DNA of 64,000 bases from Actinacidiphila acididurans (GCF_016918855.1 NZ_JADKYB010000029.1:1-64000); one strand, 5' to 3'. Counted from the first letter of the stretch, positions 52,378-62,114 are shown. Notes: generated by a model from the letters alone, not told the origin. Program-made: numbers and translations.

Positions 52378-53175
52378 ATGAGTCCTGCCGTCGACCGCTA
52401 CCACTGGGACCGTACGCATCCCGGCCTGACGTCCCTGCGCACCGCGGTGGAGCCGGTCCGCAAGGACGTGCTCGGCCACGGCGTCTACCACCGCCTGGAC
52501 TCGCTGGCGCAGGTGCGCGCCTTCCAGGAGAGCCATGTGTTCGCCGTGTGGGACTTCATGTCCCTGCTGAAGTCGCTGCAGATCCGGCTGACCCGGGTGA
52601 GCCTGCCGTGGGTGCCGTCCGGGCCGACCGCCAGCCGGCGCCTGATCAACGAGATCGTGCTGGTGGAGGAGAGCGACGAGCTCGGCGAGGGCTGGATCAG
52701 CCACTTCGAGCTGTACCTGGACGGCATGGAGCGCACCGGCGCGGACACCGGTCCGGTACGTGCCTTCCTCGCGCTGCTCGGCGAGGGCGTCGCGGTGGCC
52801 GAGGCGGCCGACCGGGCCCGCATTCCCCGTGCGGCGGCCGACTTCATGGCGGTGACCTGGTCGATCATCGAGTCGGCGCCGCTGCACTGCCAGGCGGCGG
52901 CCTTCGCCTTCGGCCGCGAGGACCTGATCCCGGAGATGTTCGAGCAGGTGGTGCGGATCCCCGACGCCGAGGGCCGGCTGAGTGTCTTCAAGGACTACCT
53001 GGCCCGGCACATCGAGGTGGACGGCGAGCAGCACACCCCGATGGCCATGCAGATGCTGATCGACCTGTGCGGCGACGACCAGGACAAGTGGGCCGAGTGC
53101 GCCGGCACGGTGAGCGAGGCGCTGCGCGCCCGGGTCGCCCTGTGGGACGCGATCGAGGCCGGGCTGCCGGCCTGA
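52378..53175 (+). CDS. DUF3050 haem-oxygenase-like protein, probable diiron enzyme
   Basis: A 265-aa all-helical protein of the DUF3050 family, related to haem-oxygenase-like diiron oxidases (HDO). Candidate metal ligands are the acidic residues of NEIVLVEESDE, the His of SHFELYLDGME, the Glu/His of ESAPLHCQAAAFAFGRED and the Asp/His of DYLARHIEVDGEQHTP. HDO enzymes carry out N-oxygenation, desaturation or C-C cleavage of amino-acid-derived substrates. An AGGAG precedes the ATG. It is the last gene of block B. Activity on an arylglycine-type intermediate is inference. Confidence 0.75.
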   Translation: MSPAVDRYHWDRTHPGLTSLRTAVEPVRKDVLGHGVYHRLDSLAQVRAFQESHVFAVWDFMSLLKSLQIRLTRVSLPWVPSGPTASRRLINEIVLVEESDELGEGWISHFELYLDGMERTGADTGPVRAFLALLGEGVAVAEAADRARIPRAAADFMAVTWSIIESAPLHCQAAAFAFGREDLIPEMFEQVVRIPDAEGRLSVFKDYLARHIEVDGEQHTPMAMQMLIDLCGDDQDKWAECAGTVSEALRARVALWDAIEAGLPA

Positions 53176-53325
53176 TCGCCCGGCCCCGCCCGACCCGCCC
53201 GGTCGGGGCCCCGCCATCAGGCCGCCCGGTACGGGGTCGCGCTCCGGGGTTGCGGCGAGCGCGGCCACGTACCACCCTGGGACGACCAGTGCGTTCCCGG
53301 GTACGGGTACGAGGGGAAGTGCGCC

Positions 53326-53976
<651 letters not shown>

Positions 53977-54000
53977 CCGGCCGGCCGCGCCCGCCCGGGC

Positions 54001-55785
54001 TCACGCCAGGCTCAGCACCTTCCGCAGCACCCGCGTGATCTCCTCCTCCGGCTCGGCCGAGGAGTCCTCGGCGCGCCAGGCGACGAAGCCGTCGGGGCGG
54101 ACCAGCACGGCGCCGTCCGGGCCGCTGCCGTGGGCCGCCGCCCAGTCCGCGCCGTCCTGCAGCACCAGGTCGGCCTCCCGGCCGGTGCCCACCCGGTACC
54201 TCTCCAGCGGCACTCCCAGCCGTTCCGCGGCCCGGCCGGCCGCCGTGTGCCAGCCGTCGCCGCGTTCACCGGTGAGCAGGACCATCGACCTCTCGTAGAG
54301 GTCGAGAGTGGACATCCGGTCCCCGTCCCGCTCCACCCACAGGTGCGGCGCCCGGGTGCCGGGGGCTCCGGTCCACAGCGGCGGGCCGCCGGGCCGGCGC
54401 GGGCCGTCGGGTCCGGCGCCGCCGGGCGCGCCCCCGCCGCTCGCCGGCCGTCCCTGCTGGCCGCCCGCGCCGCTCGCCGGCCGTCCCTGCGTGCCCGCGG
54501 CGCCCGGGCCCTTGCCCGGGGGCGGGCCGTCCGGGACCACCGGGCGGCCGGGTGGCACACCGACCAGGGCGCCGTCCGGGTAGCGGTAGCCGAGGGCGAC
54601 GGTGAGGACGCCGCTCTGCCGGCCGGTCACCGGGGCGGTGGCGTAGCCGGGGTGGCTGTGCTCGGCGGAGCGGCTCGAGGCGCGTTCGCTGGTGGCCACC
54701 GCGACCGGGCGGCGTTCGGCGCCGTAGCTGTCGAAGAGTCCCGGGCCGGCCCAGCCGCCGAGCACCGCGGCGAGCTTCCAGGCCAGGTTGTGGCCGTCCT
54801 GGATGCCGGTGTTGGAGCCGAACGCGCCGGTGGGCGACATCTCGTGGGCGGAGTCGCCGGCCAGGAACACCCGGCCCTCGCGGTAGCGCTCGGCTACCCG
54901 TTCGGCCGCGTGCCAGGGGGCCTTTCCGGTGATCTCCACGTCCAGGTCGGGCACGCCGACCGCGGTGCGGATGTGCGCGGCGCAGCGTTCGTCGGTGAAC
55001 GCCTCCAGCGGCTCGCCGTGCTCGGGGTGCCAGGGCACGTGGAAGACCCACTTCTCCTGGTTGTCCACCGGCAGCAGGGCGCCGTCGGCCTCGGGGTTGG
55101 TCAGGTAGCAGGCGATGAAGTGCCGGTCGCCCACCGCCTCGGCCAGCCGCTTGGCGGTGAAGGTGACGCTGACGTTGTGGAACAGCTCGCCCTTGCCGGT
55201 CAGGCCGATGCCCAGGCGCTCGCGGACCGGGCTGCGCGGCCCGTCCGCGGCGACCAGGTAGTCCGCCCGCACGGTGCGGGTCTGCCCGGTCTCACGGCTG
55301 CGGACCACCGCCGTCACCCCGTCGGCGTCCTGCTCGAAGGACTCCAGCTCGACCGAGAACCGGATGTCGCCGCCGAGCCGCCGGGCCTCCTTGAGCAGCA
55401 CCGGTTCCAGGTCGTTCTGGCTGCACAGGCACCAGCCGGAGGGGCTGAAGGCGGCCAGCCCGCCGCCCGGGTCGATCTCCCGGAACAGCCACCGCTGGTT
55501 GTCGCCGGTGAGCGATTCGGCCTGCAGGATGCCGTGGTTGACGGCCAGCACGGAGGCGGCCTCGCGGATCGCCCGCTCCACGCCGGCGATGCGGTACAGC
55601 TCCATGGTCCGCACGTTGTTGCCGCGCCCGCGCGGGTGGTGCGAGGTGGCCGGGTGCTTCTCGACCAGCATGTGGCGGATGCCGAGCCGGCCCAGGAACA
55701 GGGATGTGGACAGCCCCACCAGGGAGCCGCCGGTGATGAGGACCGGCACCCGGTCGTCGGGGTTCGGTGTCGTCGCGGGTTTCAT
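54001..55785 (-). CDS. whiEVIII: FAD-dependent aromatic polyketide hydroxylase (spore pigment)
   Basis: A 594-aa PHBH-type flavin monooxygenase. FAD motifs: VLITGGSLVGLSTSLFLGRL, the central YLVAADGPRSPVRERLGI (DG motif) and GRVFLAGDSAHEMSPTG (GD motif), followed by NTGIQDGHNLAWKL. A thioredoxin-like C-terminal domain follows. A Gly/Pro-rich insert of about 75 residues (roughly 440-515), with GRPASG repeated, interrupts the region before it and is atypical of the family. It is divergent from the pigment operon, exactly as whiE ORFVIII is in S. coelicolor, where it has its own late sporulation promoter. It would hydroxylate the pigment polyketide. Confidence 0.88.
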   Translation of the reverse strand: MKPATTPNPDDRVPVLITGGSLVGLSTSLFLGRLGIRHMLVEKHPATSHHPRGRGNNVRTMELYRIAGVERAIREAASVLAVNHGILQAESLTGDNQRWLFREIDPGGGLAAFSPSGWCLCSQNDLEPVLLKEARRLGGDIRFSVELESFEQDADGVTAVVRSRETGQTRTVRADYLVAADGPRSPVRERLGIGLTGKGELFHNVSVTFTAKRLAEAVGDRHFIACYLTNPEADGALLPVDNQEKWVFHVPWHPEHGEPLEAFTDERCAAHIRTAVGVPDLDVEITGKAPWHAAERVAERYREGRVFLAGDSAHEMSPTGAFGSNTGIQDGHNLAWKLAAVLGGWAGPGLFDSYGAERRPVAVATSERASSRSAEHSHPGYATAPVTGRQSGVLTVALGYRYPDGALVGVPPGRPVVPDGPPPGKGPGAAGTQGRPASGAGGQQGRPASGGGAPGGAGPDGPRRPGGPPLWTGAPGTRAPHLWVERDGDRMSTLDLYERSMVLLTGERGDGWHTAAGRAAERLGVPLERYRVGTGREADLVLQDGADWAAAHGSGPDGAVLVRPDGFVAWRAEDSSAEPEEEITRVLRKVLSLA

Positions 55786-55937
55786 GCCGGGTCTTTTGCC
55801 CGGTCGCGCGCGCCGGGAGGGCGGCGGGACGCGCATTCGCCCGCATGGACCGCAGATCTCGCGCCGTCCGTGGGATCGACGCACGATCGGGCTCAGGGCC
55901 ATCGCCCGGTCATTCGGATCGAAGGAGCAGTGGGACC
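55786..55937. promoter_or_regulatory. divergent whiE promoter region
   Basis: 152 bp separate the hydroxylase from the SchA/CurD-like gene. In S. coelicolor the equivalent gap carries whiEP1 and whiEP2, both sporulation-dependent. Because of the matching gene order the same control is expected here. No promoter hexamers could be assigned confidently. Confidence 0.55.
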
Positions 55938-57059
55938 ATGACGACCCTGTCGGAACAGCCGGAAGTGGCCCAGCGGTCCGCCGGTGGGCAGCGCTCGGAG
56001 CCGGCGCGCCTGCGGGTGGTGCTGATGCTGGACATGAAGAAGGGCGCGCAGGAACGGTTCCTGGAGGCGTACGAGCTGCTGCGCACCCAGGTCCACGAAG
56101 TGCCCGGCCACGTCAGCGACCAGCTCTGCCAGTCCATCGAGGACCCCTCGCAGTGGCTGATCACCAGCGAGTGGGAGAGCGCGGAGCCGTTCCTGAAGTG
56201 GGTGGACAGCCCGGAGCACCGCGAAATGGTCAAGCCGATGCACGACTGCATCAACGACACCCGCTCGCTGCGGTACAGCATCCTGCGCGAGACGTCGGCC
56301 GCCGGGCACTTCGGGCACATGCCGCCGGCCCCGGAGCGGGCCGGTGACGGCCGGATCCGGCACGCGATCACCTTCACGGTCCAGCCGGGCAGCGAGGAGA
56401 AGGTCGCGGCGATCCTGGCGGACTACGACCCGCCGCAGGCGCGGGTGGACGCCACCACCCGGCTGTGCCGCACCACGCTCTACATGGACGGCAACCGGGT
56501 GGTGCGGGCGGTGGAGGTCACCGGCAACCTGGCCGCGGCGCTGCGCCACGTGGCCCAGCAGCCGGAGGTACGGGCCGTGGAGGAGGCCATCAACCCGTAT
56601 CTGGAGGAGGAGCGCGACCTGAACGACCCGGAGGCGGCCCGCGCGTTCTTCAGCCGGGCGAGCCTGCCGGCGGTCCACGAGGCGGTCAGCGAGCGCGAGC
56701 CGTCCGGTCCGGTACGGCGCTGCGCGCTGCGCTACCCGGTACGGCCCGGCTGCGGCGCGGCGGCGGCCCGGGTGCTGGCCCGCGCCGACGAGCTGGCGGT
56801 GGCCGACCCGGCCGGTTCGCTGCTGCGCTCCACCGTCTTCCAGCGCGACGACGTGGTGGTGCGGGTACTGGACCTGACCGCCTCGCCGGAGCAGGACCTG
56901 GCCCTGACCACGGGCACCACCGACCGCGACCTGGCCGCCGAGCTGGGCCGGGTGCTGGAGCTGCCCGGCGTCGACCCGACCCGCGGGCCGGGGCGCAAGG
57001 AGCTGTTCGCCCGCTGCTCGATGCGGGAGATCACCGACCGCCACGCGCAGCAGCCCTGA
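55938..57059 (+). CDS. whiEI: SchA/CurD-like spore-pigment protein (WhiE ORFI)
   Basis: A 373-aa protein of the SchA/CurD family found in spore-pigment clusters. Three related ferredoxin-like segments are visible: LRVVLMLDMKKGAQERFLEAYE with the following EVPGHVSDQLCQSIEDP, RHAITFTVQPGSEEKVAAILADY, and RRCALRYPVRPGCGAAAARVLA. AAGGAG precedes the ATG. The biochemical role is unsettled in the family; it heads the pigment operon and is needed for normal pigment formation in relatives. Unusually many ABM-like repeats suggest a multi-domain cyclase or monooxygenase helper. Confidence 0.9.
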   Translation: MTTLSEQPEVAQRSAGGQRSEPARLRVVLMLDMKKGAQERFLEAYELLRTQVHEVPGHVSDQLCQSIEDPSQWLITSEWESAEPFLKWVDSPEHREMVKPMHDCINDTRSLRYSILRETSAAGHFGHMPPAPERAGDGRIRHAITFTVQPGSEEKVAAILADYDPPQARVDATTRLCRTTLYMDGNRVVRAVEVTGNLAAALRHVAQQPEVRAVEEAINPYLEEERDLNDPEAARAFFSRASLPAVHEAVSEREPSGPVRRCALRYPVRPGCGAAAARVLARADELAVADPAGSLLRSTVFQRDDVVVRVLDLTASPEQDLALTTGTTDRDLAAELGRVLELPGVDPTRGPGRKELFARCSMREITDRHAQQP

Positions 57060-57181
57060 TCGTCCGTCCCGTAATCCCGCGTCCCAGAGTTCTCGCGTTC
57101 CCGCATCCCGCCCGCGCGGGCCGGCCGGTCGTCCCCACCGGCCGGTGCGGCTTATCCAGGAGTTCCCCAGGAGGCACCGTC

Positions 57182-57634
57182 ATGACCGCTCAGCCCCCCA
57201 GGATCGTGCACGTGGACGACATCGCGCCCAACCGGCGCCGCGGTGGTGATCTGCGGGCCATGCTCACCCCCAGCGTGGTCGGCTCCACCAGCGGCTTCAT
57301 GGGCCTGGCGCTGATCCAGCCCGGCGAGAAGATCTCCGAGCACTACCACCCGTACTCCGAGGAGTTCGTCTTCGTGGTGTGCGGCGAGCTCGAGGTCGAC
57401 CTGGACGGCACGGCGTATCCGCTGCGCCCCGACCACGGCCTGATGATCCCCAAGGACATGCGGCACCGGTTCCGCAACGTCGGCGGCACCGAGGCCCGCA
57501 TGGTCTTCCACCTCGGCCCGCTCGCGCCGCGTCCGGAGCTCGGGCACGTGGACACCGAGGAGCCGGCGCAGGCCGGCAAGGACTTCGGGGTCGGCTCGGC
57601 CCGGCCGCCGGAAGCGGCGGGGGCGATGTCATGA
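57182..57634 (+). CDS. whiEII: cupin-domain polyketide synthesis protein (WhiE ORFII)
   Basis: A 150-aa single-cupin protein. The metal-binding pattern is H-Y-H-P-Y-S-E-E in ISEHYHPYSEEFVFVV and the second cupin motif is RPDHGLMIPKDMRHRFRN. It matches the second gene of whiE/cur/sch clusters. AGGAGG precedes the ATG and the stop overlaps the KS-alpha start (ATGA). It is probably a cyclase or folding helper of the polyketide chain. Confidence 0.9.
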   Translation: MTAQPPRIVHVDDIAPNRRRGGDLRAMLTPSVVGSTSGFMGLALIQPGEKISEHYHPYSEEFVFVVCGELEVDLDGTAYPLRPDHGLMIPKDMRHRFRNVGGTEARMVFHLGPLAPRPELGHVDTEEPAQAGKDFGVGSARPPEAAGAMS

Positions 57635-58899
57635 CCCGCCGGGTGGCGGTGACCGGCATCGGCGTCGTCGCCCCCGGCGGGGTGGGAGTGCCCGCGTTCT
57701 GGGACCTGCTCACCGCCGGGCGGACGGCGACCCGGGGGATCACCCGGTTCGACCCGGAGGGATTCCGGTCCCGAATAGCGGCCGAGTGCGACTTCGACCC
57801 GCTGGCCGGCGGCCTGACCGCGGAGCAGGTCGCGCGCTGCGACCTGTACGTGCAGTTCGCGCTGGTGGCGGCGGCCGAGGCGGTCCGCGACAGCGGGCTG
57901 GACCTGACCGCGGAGGACCCGTGGCGGATCGGGGTGTCGCTGGGCACCGCGGTCGGCGGCACCACCCGGCTGGAGCACGACTACACGCTGGTCAGCTCCT
58001 CGGGTGAGCGCTGGGACGTGGAGCCGGGGCCGGCCGGGCCGCACCTGCACCGGGCCTTCCAGCCCAGTGCGCTGGCCAGCGAGGTCGCCGAGGAGTTCGG
58101 CGCGCACGGTCCGGTGCAGACCGTCTCCACCGGCTGCACCTCCGGTCTGGACGCGGTGGGCTACGCCTTCCAGACCATCGAGGAGGGCCGCGCGGACATC
58201 TGCGTGGCCGGTGCCTCGGACTCCCCCATCTCGCCGATCACGGTGGCCTGTTTCGACGCCATCAAGGCGACCTCGCCCAACAACGACGACCCCACCCATG
58301 CCTCCCGGCCGTTCGACGCCGGGCGGGACGGCTTCGTCCTCGGCGAGGGCGGCGCGGTGCTGATCCTGGAGGAGCTGGAACACGCCCGGGCCCGCGGCGC
58401 CACCGTGTACTGCGAACTGACCGGGTACGCCTCGTTCAGCAACGCCCACCACATGACCGGACTGACCCGGGAGGGCCTGGAGATGGCCGAGGCCATCGAG
58501 AAGGCGCTCGCCCACGGCCGCATCGACGCCTCGCGGATCGACTACGTCAACGCGCACGGCTCGGGCACCAAGCAGAACGACCGGCACGAGACCGCCGCCG
58601 TCAAGCGGGTGCTGGGACAGCACGCGTTCCGCACCCCGATGAGCTCCATCAAGTCGATGGTGGGCCATTCGCTCGGGGCGATCGGCGCGATCGAACTGGC
58701 CGCGTGCGCGCTGGCGCTGGCCCGCGGCGTGGTGCCACCGACCGCCAACTACGAGACCCCGGACCCCGAGTGCGACCTGGACTACGTGCCGCGCACCGCG
58801 CGGGAGCTGAAGCTGCGCACCGTGCTGTCGGTGGGCAGCGGCTTCGGCGGGTTCCAGTCCGCCGTGGTCCTCAACCGGGAGGAGGCGAAGGCAGGATGA
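57631..58899 (+). CDS. whiEIII: type II PKS ketosynthase alpha (WhiE ORFIII)
   Basis: A 422-aa KS-alpha of the minimal aromatic PKS. The active-site cysteine is Cys169 in TVSTGCTSGLDA, and the histidines are in VNAHGSGT and MVGHSLGAIGA. It forms the heterodimer with KS-beta that builds the poly-beta-keto chain on the ACP. It is translationally coupled on both sides. Confidence 0.96.
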   Translation: MTRRVAVTGIGVVAPGGVGVPAFWDLLTAGRTATRGITRFDPEGFRSRIAAECDFDPLAGGLTAEQVARCDLYVQFALVAAAEAVRDSGLDLTAEDPWRIGVSLGTAVGGTTRLEHDYTLVSSSGERWDVEPGPAGPHLHRAFQPSALASEVAEEFGAHGPVQTVSTGCTSGLDAVGYAFQTIEEGRADICVAGASDSPISPITVACFDAIKATSPNNDDPTHASRPFDAGRDGFVLGEGGAVLILEELEHARARGATVYCELTGYASFSNAHHMTGLTREGLEMAEAIEKALAHGRIDASRIDYVNAHGSGTKQNDRHETAAVKRVLGQHAFRTPMSSIKSMVGHSLGAIGAIELAACALALARGVVPPTANYETPDPECDLDYVPRTARELKLRTVLSVGSGFGGFQSAVVLNREEAKAG

Positions 58900-60155
58900 G
58901 AAGGGACCCCATATCGCCGGCCGGACGCCGTACGGTCATCACCGGCATGGGGGTGGTGGCGCCCAACGGGATAGGTACGGACGCGTTCTGGAAGGCCACC
59001 CGGGAAGGGGTCGGCGTCCTGGACCGGGTCACCCGGGAGGGCTGTGCCGACCTTCCGCTGCGGGTGGCCGGCGAGGTGCGCGGCTTCGACCCGGCGGCGC
59101 TGGTCGAGGAGCGCTTTCTGGTGCAGACCGACCGGTTCAGCCACTTCGCCATGGCGGCCGCGGAACTCGCGCTCGAGGACGCGGGGCTGAGCGCCGAGGG
59201 CGCCGACTCCCCGTATGCGATCGGCGTGGTGACCGCGGCCGGTTCCGGCGGCGGCGAGTTCGGCCAGCGCGAGCTCCAGCAGTTGTGGGGCCGCGGGCCG
59301 CGGTTCGTCGGCCCGTACCAGTCCATCGCCTGGTTCTACGCGGCCAGCACCGGCCAGATCTCGATCCGCGGCGGCTTCAAGGGCCCCAGCGGGGTGGTCG
59401 CCGGTGACGAGGCCGGCGGGCTGGACGCGATGGCGCACGCCGCCCGCTCGATCCGGGGCGGGGCGGACGCGATGGTGGTGGGGGCGGCCGAGGCGCCGCT
59501 CGCGCCGTACTCGATCGTGTGCCAGCTCGGTTACCCGGAGCTGAGCCGGATCGAGGAGCCGCACCGGGCGTATCTGCCGTTCACCGGCGAGGCGGCCGGC
59601 TTCGTGCCGGCCGAGGGCGGCGCGATGTTCGTGGTCGAGGAGGCGGAGACGGCCGGCCGCCGCGGGGCGCGGAGCCGGGCGCTGGTCGCCGGGCACGCCG
59701 CGACCTTCACCGGGTCCAAGGACTGGGCCGCCTCGAGAGAAGGGCTGGCCCGGGCGATCCAGGGCGCGCTGGCCGAGGCCGGCTGCGCGCCGGAGGACGT
59801 GGACGCGGTCTTCGCCGACGCGCTCGCGGTGCCGGCCGCCGACCGCGCCGAGGCCCTCGCGCTCGCCGACGCGCTGGGCAAGCACGCCGCGCGGGTGCCG
59901 GTCACCGCGCCCAAGACCGGTATCGGGCGGGCCTATTGCGCCGCCTCGACCCTCGATGTGGCCGGCGCGGTGCTGGCGATGGAGCACTCGACCCTCCCGC
60001 CCACACCGCATGTCACCGAGGCCGACTACGGCCTGGACCTGGTGACGGGCCACGCCCGGCCGGCGGAGCTGCGCACCGTCCTGGTGCTCAGCCGCGGCCT
60101 GCTGGGCTCCAACTCGGCGCTGGTGCTCCGGCAGGACGAGCCCGGCGCCCGCTGA
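58896..60155 (+). CDS. whiEIV: type II PKS chain length factor, KS-beta (WhiE ORFIV)
   Basis: A 419-aa KS-beta. The nucleophile position lies in GVVAGDEAGGLDA: Cys is replaced by Glu172, whereas many CLFs have Gln here (AEQAGGLDA). The rest is typical, including the start VITGMGVVAPNGIG. It sets chain length and supports decarboxylative priming. Its start overlaps the KS-alpha stop. Confidence 0.95.
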   Translation: MRRDPISPAGRRTVITGMGVVAPNGIGTDAFWKATREGVGVLDRVTREGCADLPLRVAGEVRGFDPAALVEERFLVQTDRFSHFAMAAAELALEDAGLSAEGADSPYAIGVVTAAGSGGGEFGQRELQQLWGRGPRFVGPYQSIAWFYAASTGQISIRGGFKGPSGVVAGDEAGGLDAMAHAARSIRGGADAMVVGAAEAPLAPYSIVCQLGYPELSRIEEPHRAYLPFTGEAAGFVPAEGGAMFVVEEAETAGRRGARSRALVAGHAATFTGSKDWAASREGLARAIQGALAEAGCAPEDVDAVFADALAVPAADRAEALALADALGKHAARVPVTAPKTGIGRAYCAASTLDVAGAVLAMEHSTLPPTPHVTEADYGLDLVTGHARPAELRTVLVLSRGLLGSNSALVLRQDEPGAR

Positions 60156-60181
60156 TTCCCCCCACTAGTGCAAGGAGCCAT

Positions 60182-60439
60182 ATGGACACGCAACTGACCT
60201 ACGCGGAGCTGGCCTCGATGATGGAGCGGCGTGCCGGAGTGTCCGTCGAACCGCTGCAGCTCGAACTCCGGTCGGCCGAGCGGTTCACCGAGTTCGGCCT
60301 CGACTCCCTCGGCCTGCTGGGCATCGTGGGCGCGCTGGAGAACGAGTACGGCGCGAGCATCCCGGCCGACGCCGACGCCTGCAAGACCCCGGCCGAACTC
60401 CTCACCGTTGTCAACGACGTGCTGAAGGCGAGGGCGTGA
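60182..60439 (+). CDS. whiEV: type II PKS acyl carrier protein (WhiE ORFV)
   Basis: An 85-aa ACP with the phosphopantetheine serine in FTEFGLDSLGLLGIVGAL. It completes the minimal PKS with the two KS subunits. AAGGAG lies 5 bp before the ATG. The stop overlaps a GTG that may start the next gene. Confidence 0.95.
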   Translation: MDTQLTYAELASMMERRAGVSVEPLQLELRSAERFTEFGLDSLGLLGIVGALENEYGASIPADADACKTPAELLTVVNDVLKARA

Positions 60440-60441
60440 CC

Positions 60442-60912
60442 ATGTCCGGACACACCGAGAACGAGATCATCATCAAGGCGCCGCTCGACCTGGTCTGGGA
60501 CATGACCAACGACCTGGAGAACTGGCCGCAGCTGTTCAGCGAGTACGCGTCCGTGGAGATCCTGGGCCGGGACGGCGGCAAGACCCGCTTCCGGCTGACC
60601 ATGCACCCGGACGAGAACGGCACGGTCTGGTCGTGGGTCTCGGAGCGCGAGCCCGTCAAGGCCACCAGGACGGTGACCGCGCGCCGGGTGGAGACCGGCC
60701 CGTTCGAGTTCATGGAGATCTTCTGGGCGTACGAGGAGGTCCGCGGCGGCACCCGGATGCGCTGGGTGCAGGACTTCGCGATGAAACCGGAGGCGCCGGT
60801 GGACGACGCGGGGATGACCGAGCGGATCAACGCCAACTCGAAGATCCAGCTCGAGCTGATCCGGGACAAGGTCGAGCAGCGCGCCAGCGAACAGCTCCCC
60901 GTCGCCGGCTGA
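60442..60912 (+). CDS. whiEVI: polyketide aromatase/cyclase, SRPBCC family (WhiE ORFVI)
   Basis: A 156-aa single START/SRPBCC domain. It begins with HTENEIIIKAPLDLVWDMTNDLENWPQLF and contains WSWVSERE and RGGTRMRWVQDFAMK, matching WhiE ORFVI/TcmN-N-type aromatases that close the first ring of the nascent chain. A GTG at 60436, overlapping the ACP stop, is an alternative start. Confidence 0.93.
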   Translation: MSGHTENEIIIKAPLDLVWDMTNDLENWPQLFSEYASVEILGRDGGKTRFRLTMHPDENGTVWSWVSEREPVKATRTVTARRVETGPFEFMEIFWAYEEVRGGTRMRWVQDFAMKPEAPVDDAGMTERINANSKIQLELIRDKVEQRASEQLPVAG

Positions 60913-61009
60913 CCGGGACCGGGCACGCGGACGTCGCCGCGTGCCCGGCCGTACCTGCCCGTCCGGCCCCCCGATCCCTCGCACCCGACCCTCGAAAGGA
61001 CCCGTCACC

Positions 61010-61339
61010 GTGCACCGCGCCTTGATCGTCGCCCGTATGAAGCCCGGCTCCGCGCAGGGCATCGCCGACCTGTTCGCCGCCTCCGACCAGGGCGAGCTGC
61101 CGCACCTCATCGGGGTGCGCGGCCGCAGCCTGTTCCAGTTCGGCGACGTGTACCTGCACCTGATCGAGGCCGACCGGCCGCCCGGCCCGGCCGTCGCGCA
61201 ATACGCCGCGCACCCGGCGTTCAAGGACATCAGCGAACGGCTGCAGGTGCACGTGGCGGCATACGACCCGGCCACCTGGAAGTCCCCGAAGGACGCCATG
61301 GCCACCGAGTTCTACCGGTGGGAGCGGCTGCCGGCCTGA
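61010..61339 (+). CDS. whiEVII: TcmI-family polyketide cyclase (WhiE ORFVII)
   Basis: A 109-aa ferredoxin-like (ABM) cyclase: ALIVARMKPGSAQGIADLFAASD, GRSLFQFGDVYLHLIEA and HPAFKDISERL. The GTG start has AAAGGA upstream. Matching TcmI and WhiE ORFVII, it should close a later ring of the pigment. It ends the pigment operon. Confidence 0.92.
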   Translation: MHRALIVARMKPGSAQGIADLFAASDQGELPHLIGVRGRSLFQFGDVYLHLIEADRPPGPAVAQYAAHPAFKDISERLQVHVAAYDPATWKSPKDAMATEFYRWERLPA

Positions 61340-61456
61340 CCCGCGCGGCCCCGCGGGCAGGGCCGCGCGCCTCCATCGGGCGGACCCCGCCACCCTAAGA
61401 GCCCACAGCGTCACTCTCTTGCCGGGCTCTCCGGTGGCAGGGCCGCCGCGGGTGAC

Positions 61457-61485
61457 GGAACGTGAAGGAGCCGTCACTGCGATAC
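61457..61485 (+). promoter_or_regulatory. possible ECF-sigma promoter before the surface-protein gene
   Basis: A GGAAC (61457-61461) followed after 18 bp by CGATAC resembles envelope-stress ECF promoters (GGAAC, then CGT- or TC-type -10). It lies about 55 bp before the start of the Ser-rich surface-protein gene. Weak evidence by motif only. Confidence 0.3.
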
Positions 61486-61538
61486 CCGCGGCCGACATTC
61501 CGTCAGCCGGCGCATGTCACGGCGGAAGGAACGTATCG

Positions 61539-62114
61539 ATGCGCACTGCCCGCACGCTCTTCGCCGGAGCCGCGATCTCCGCAGTTCTGGCTCTCGCCGC
61601 CCCGGCCGCACACGCGACCGGCGCCGTGAACGCGTACGACCCGAGCGCCCACGGCAACGGCTCCTCCTCGTCGCCGTCCGCCGCCGGCTCCTCGGGTGAC
61701 AACTCGTCGGCCTTCGGTTCCTCGAGCGACTCCAGCAGCGACCCCAGCGCCGGCTCGGGCGCGAGCAGCAACTCCGGCTCGGGCTCCGCTGCGAACAGCG
61801 ACTCGGGCTCCGGCGCGAGCAGCGCCTCCGGCTCCGGCTCGAGCAGCGCCTCCGACCCCAGCTCGAGCTCCGGCTCGGGCAGCGGCTCGTGGTCCGGCGG
61901 CGACCACGGGAAGCAGGACGAGCACGGGAAGAAGCACGAGGAGGACCACGGCGAGCACGGCCGCAAGCCGCACGGCGGCCCGCACACCGGTGGCGGCGCC
62001 ATGGCGATGTCCGGCGGCGGCATGGCCGCCGGCTCGGTGCTGCTGCTCGGCGGCCTGGGCGCCGGCGCGATGGTGCTGCGCCGCCGCCGGACCGTCTCCG
62101 GCATCGCCGCCTGA
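61539..62114 (+). CDS. secreted Ser-rich, C-terminally anchored surface protein
   Basis: A 191-aa protein. A signal peptide (residues 1 to about 27, cleavage near AHA-TGAV) is followed by about 80 residues dominated by Ser/Gly/Asp/Ala, then a Gly/His/Lys/Glu-rich charged stretch (HGKQDEHGKKHEEDHGEHG). It ends with PHGGPHTGGG, a hydrophobic helix and LRRRRTVSG. This resembles a sorting signal (motif, helix, positive tail) without LPXTG. A class F sortase gene follows 146 bp later, the likely processing enzyme. GGAAGGA precedes the ATG. It is probably a cell-wall stalk or coat protein. Confidence 0.78.
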   Translation: MRTARTLFAGAAISAVLALAAPAAHATGAVNAYDPSAHGNGSSSSPSAAGSSGDNSSAFGSSSDSSSDPSAGSGASSNSGSGSAANSDSGSGASSASGSGSSSASDPSSSSGSGSGSWSGGDHGKQDEHGKKHEEDHGEHGRKPHGGPHTGGGAMAMSGGGMAAGSVLLLGGLGAGAMVLRRRRTVSGIAA

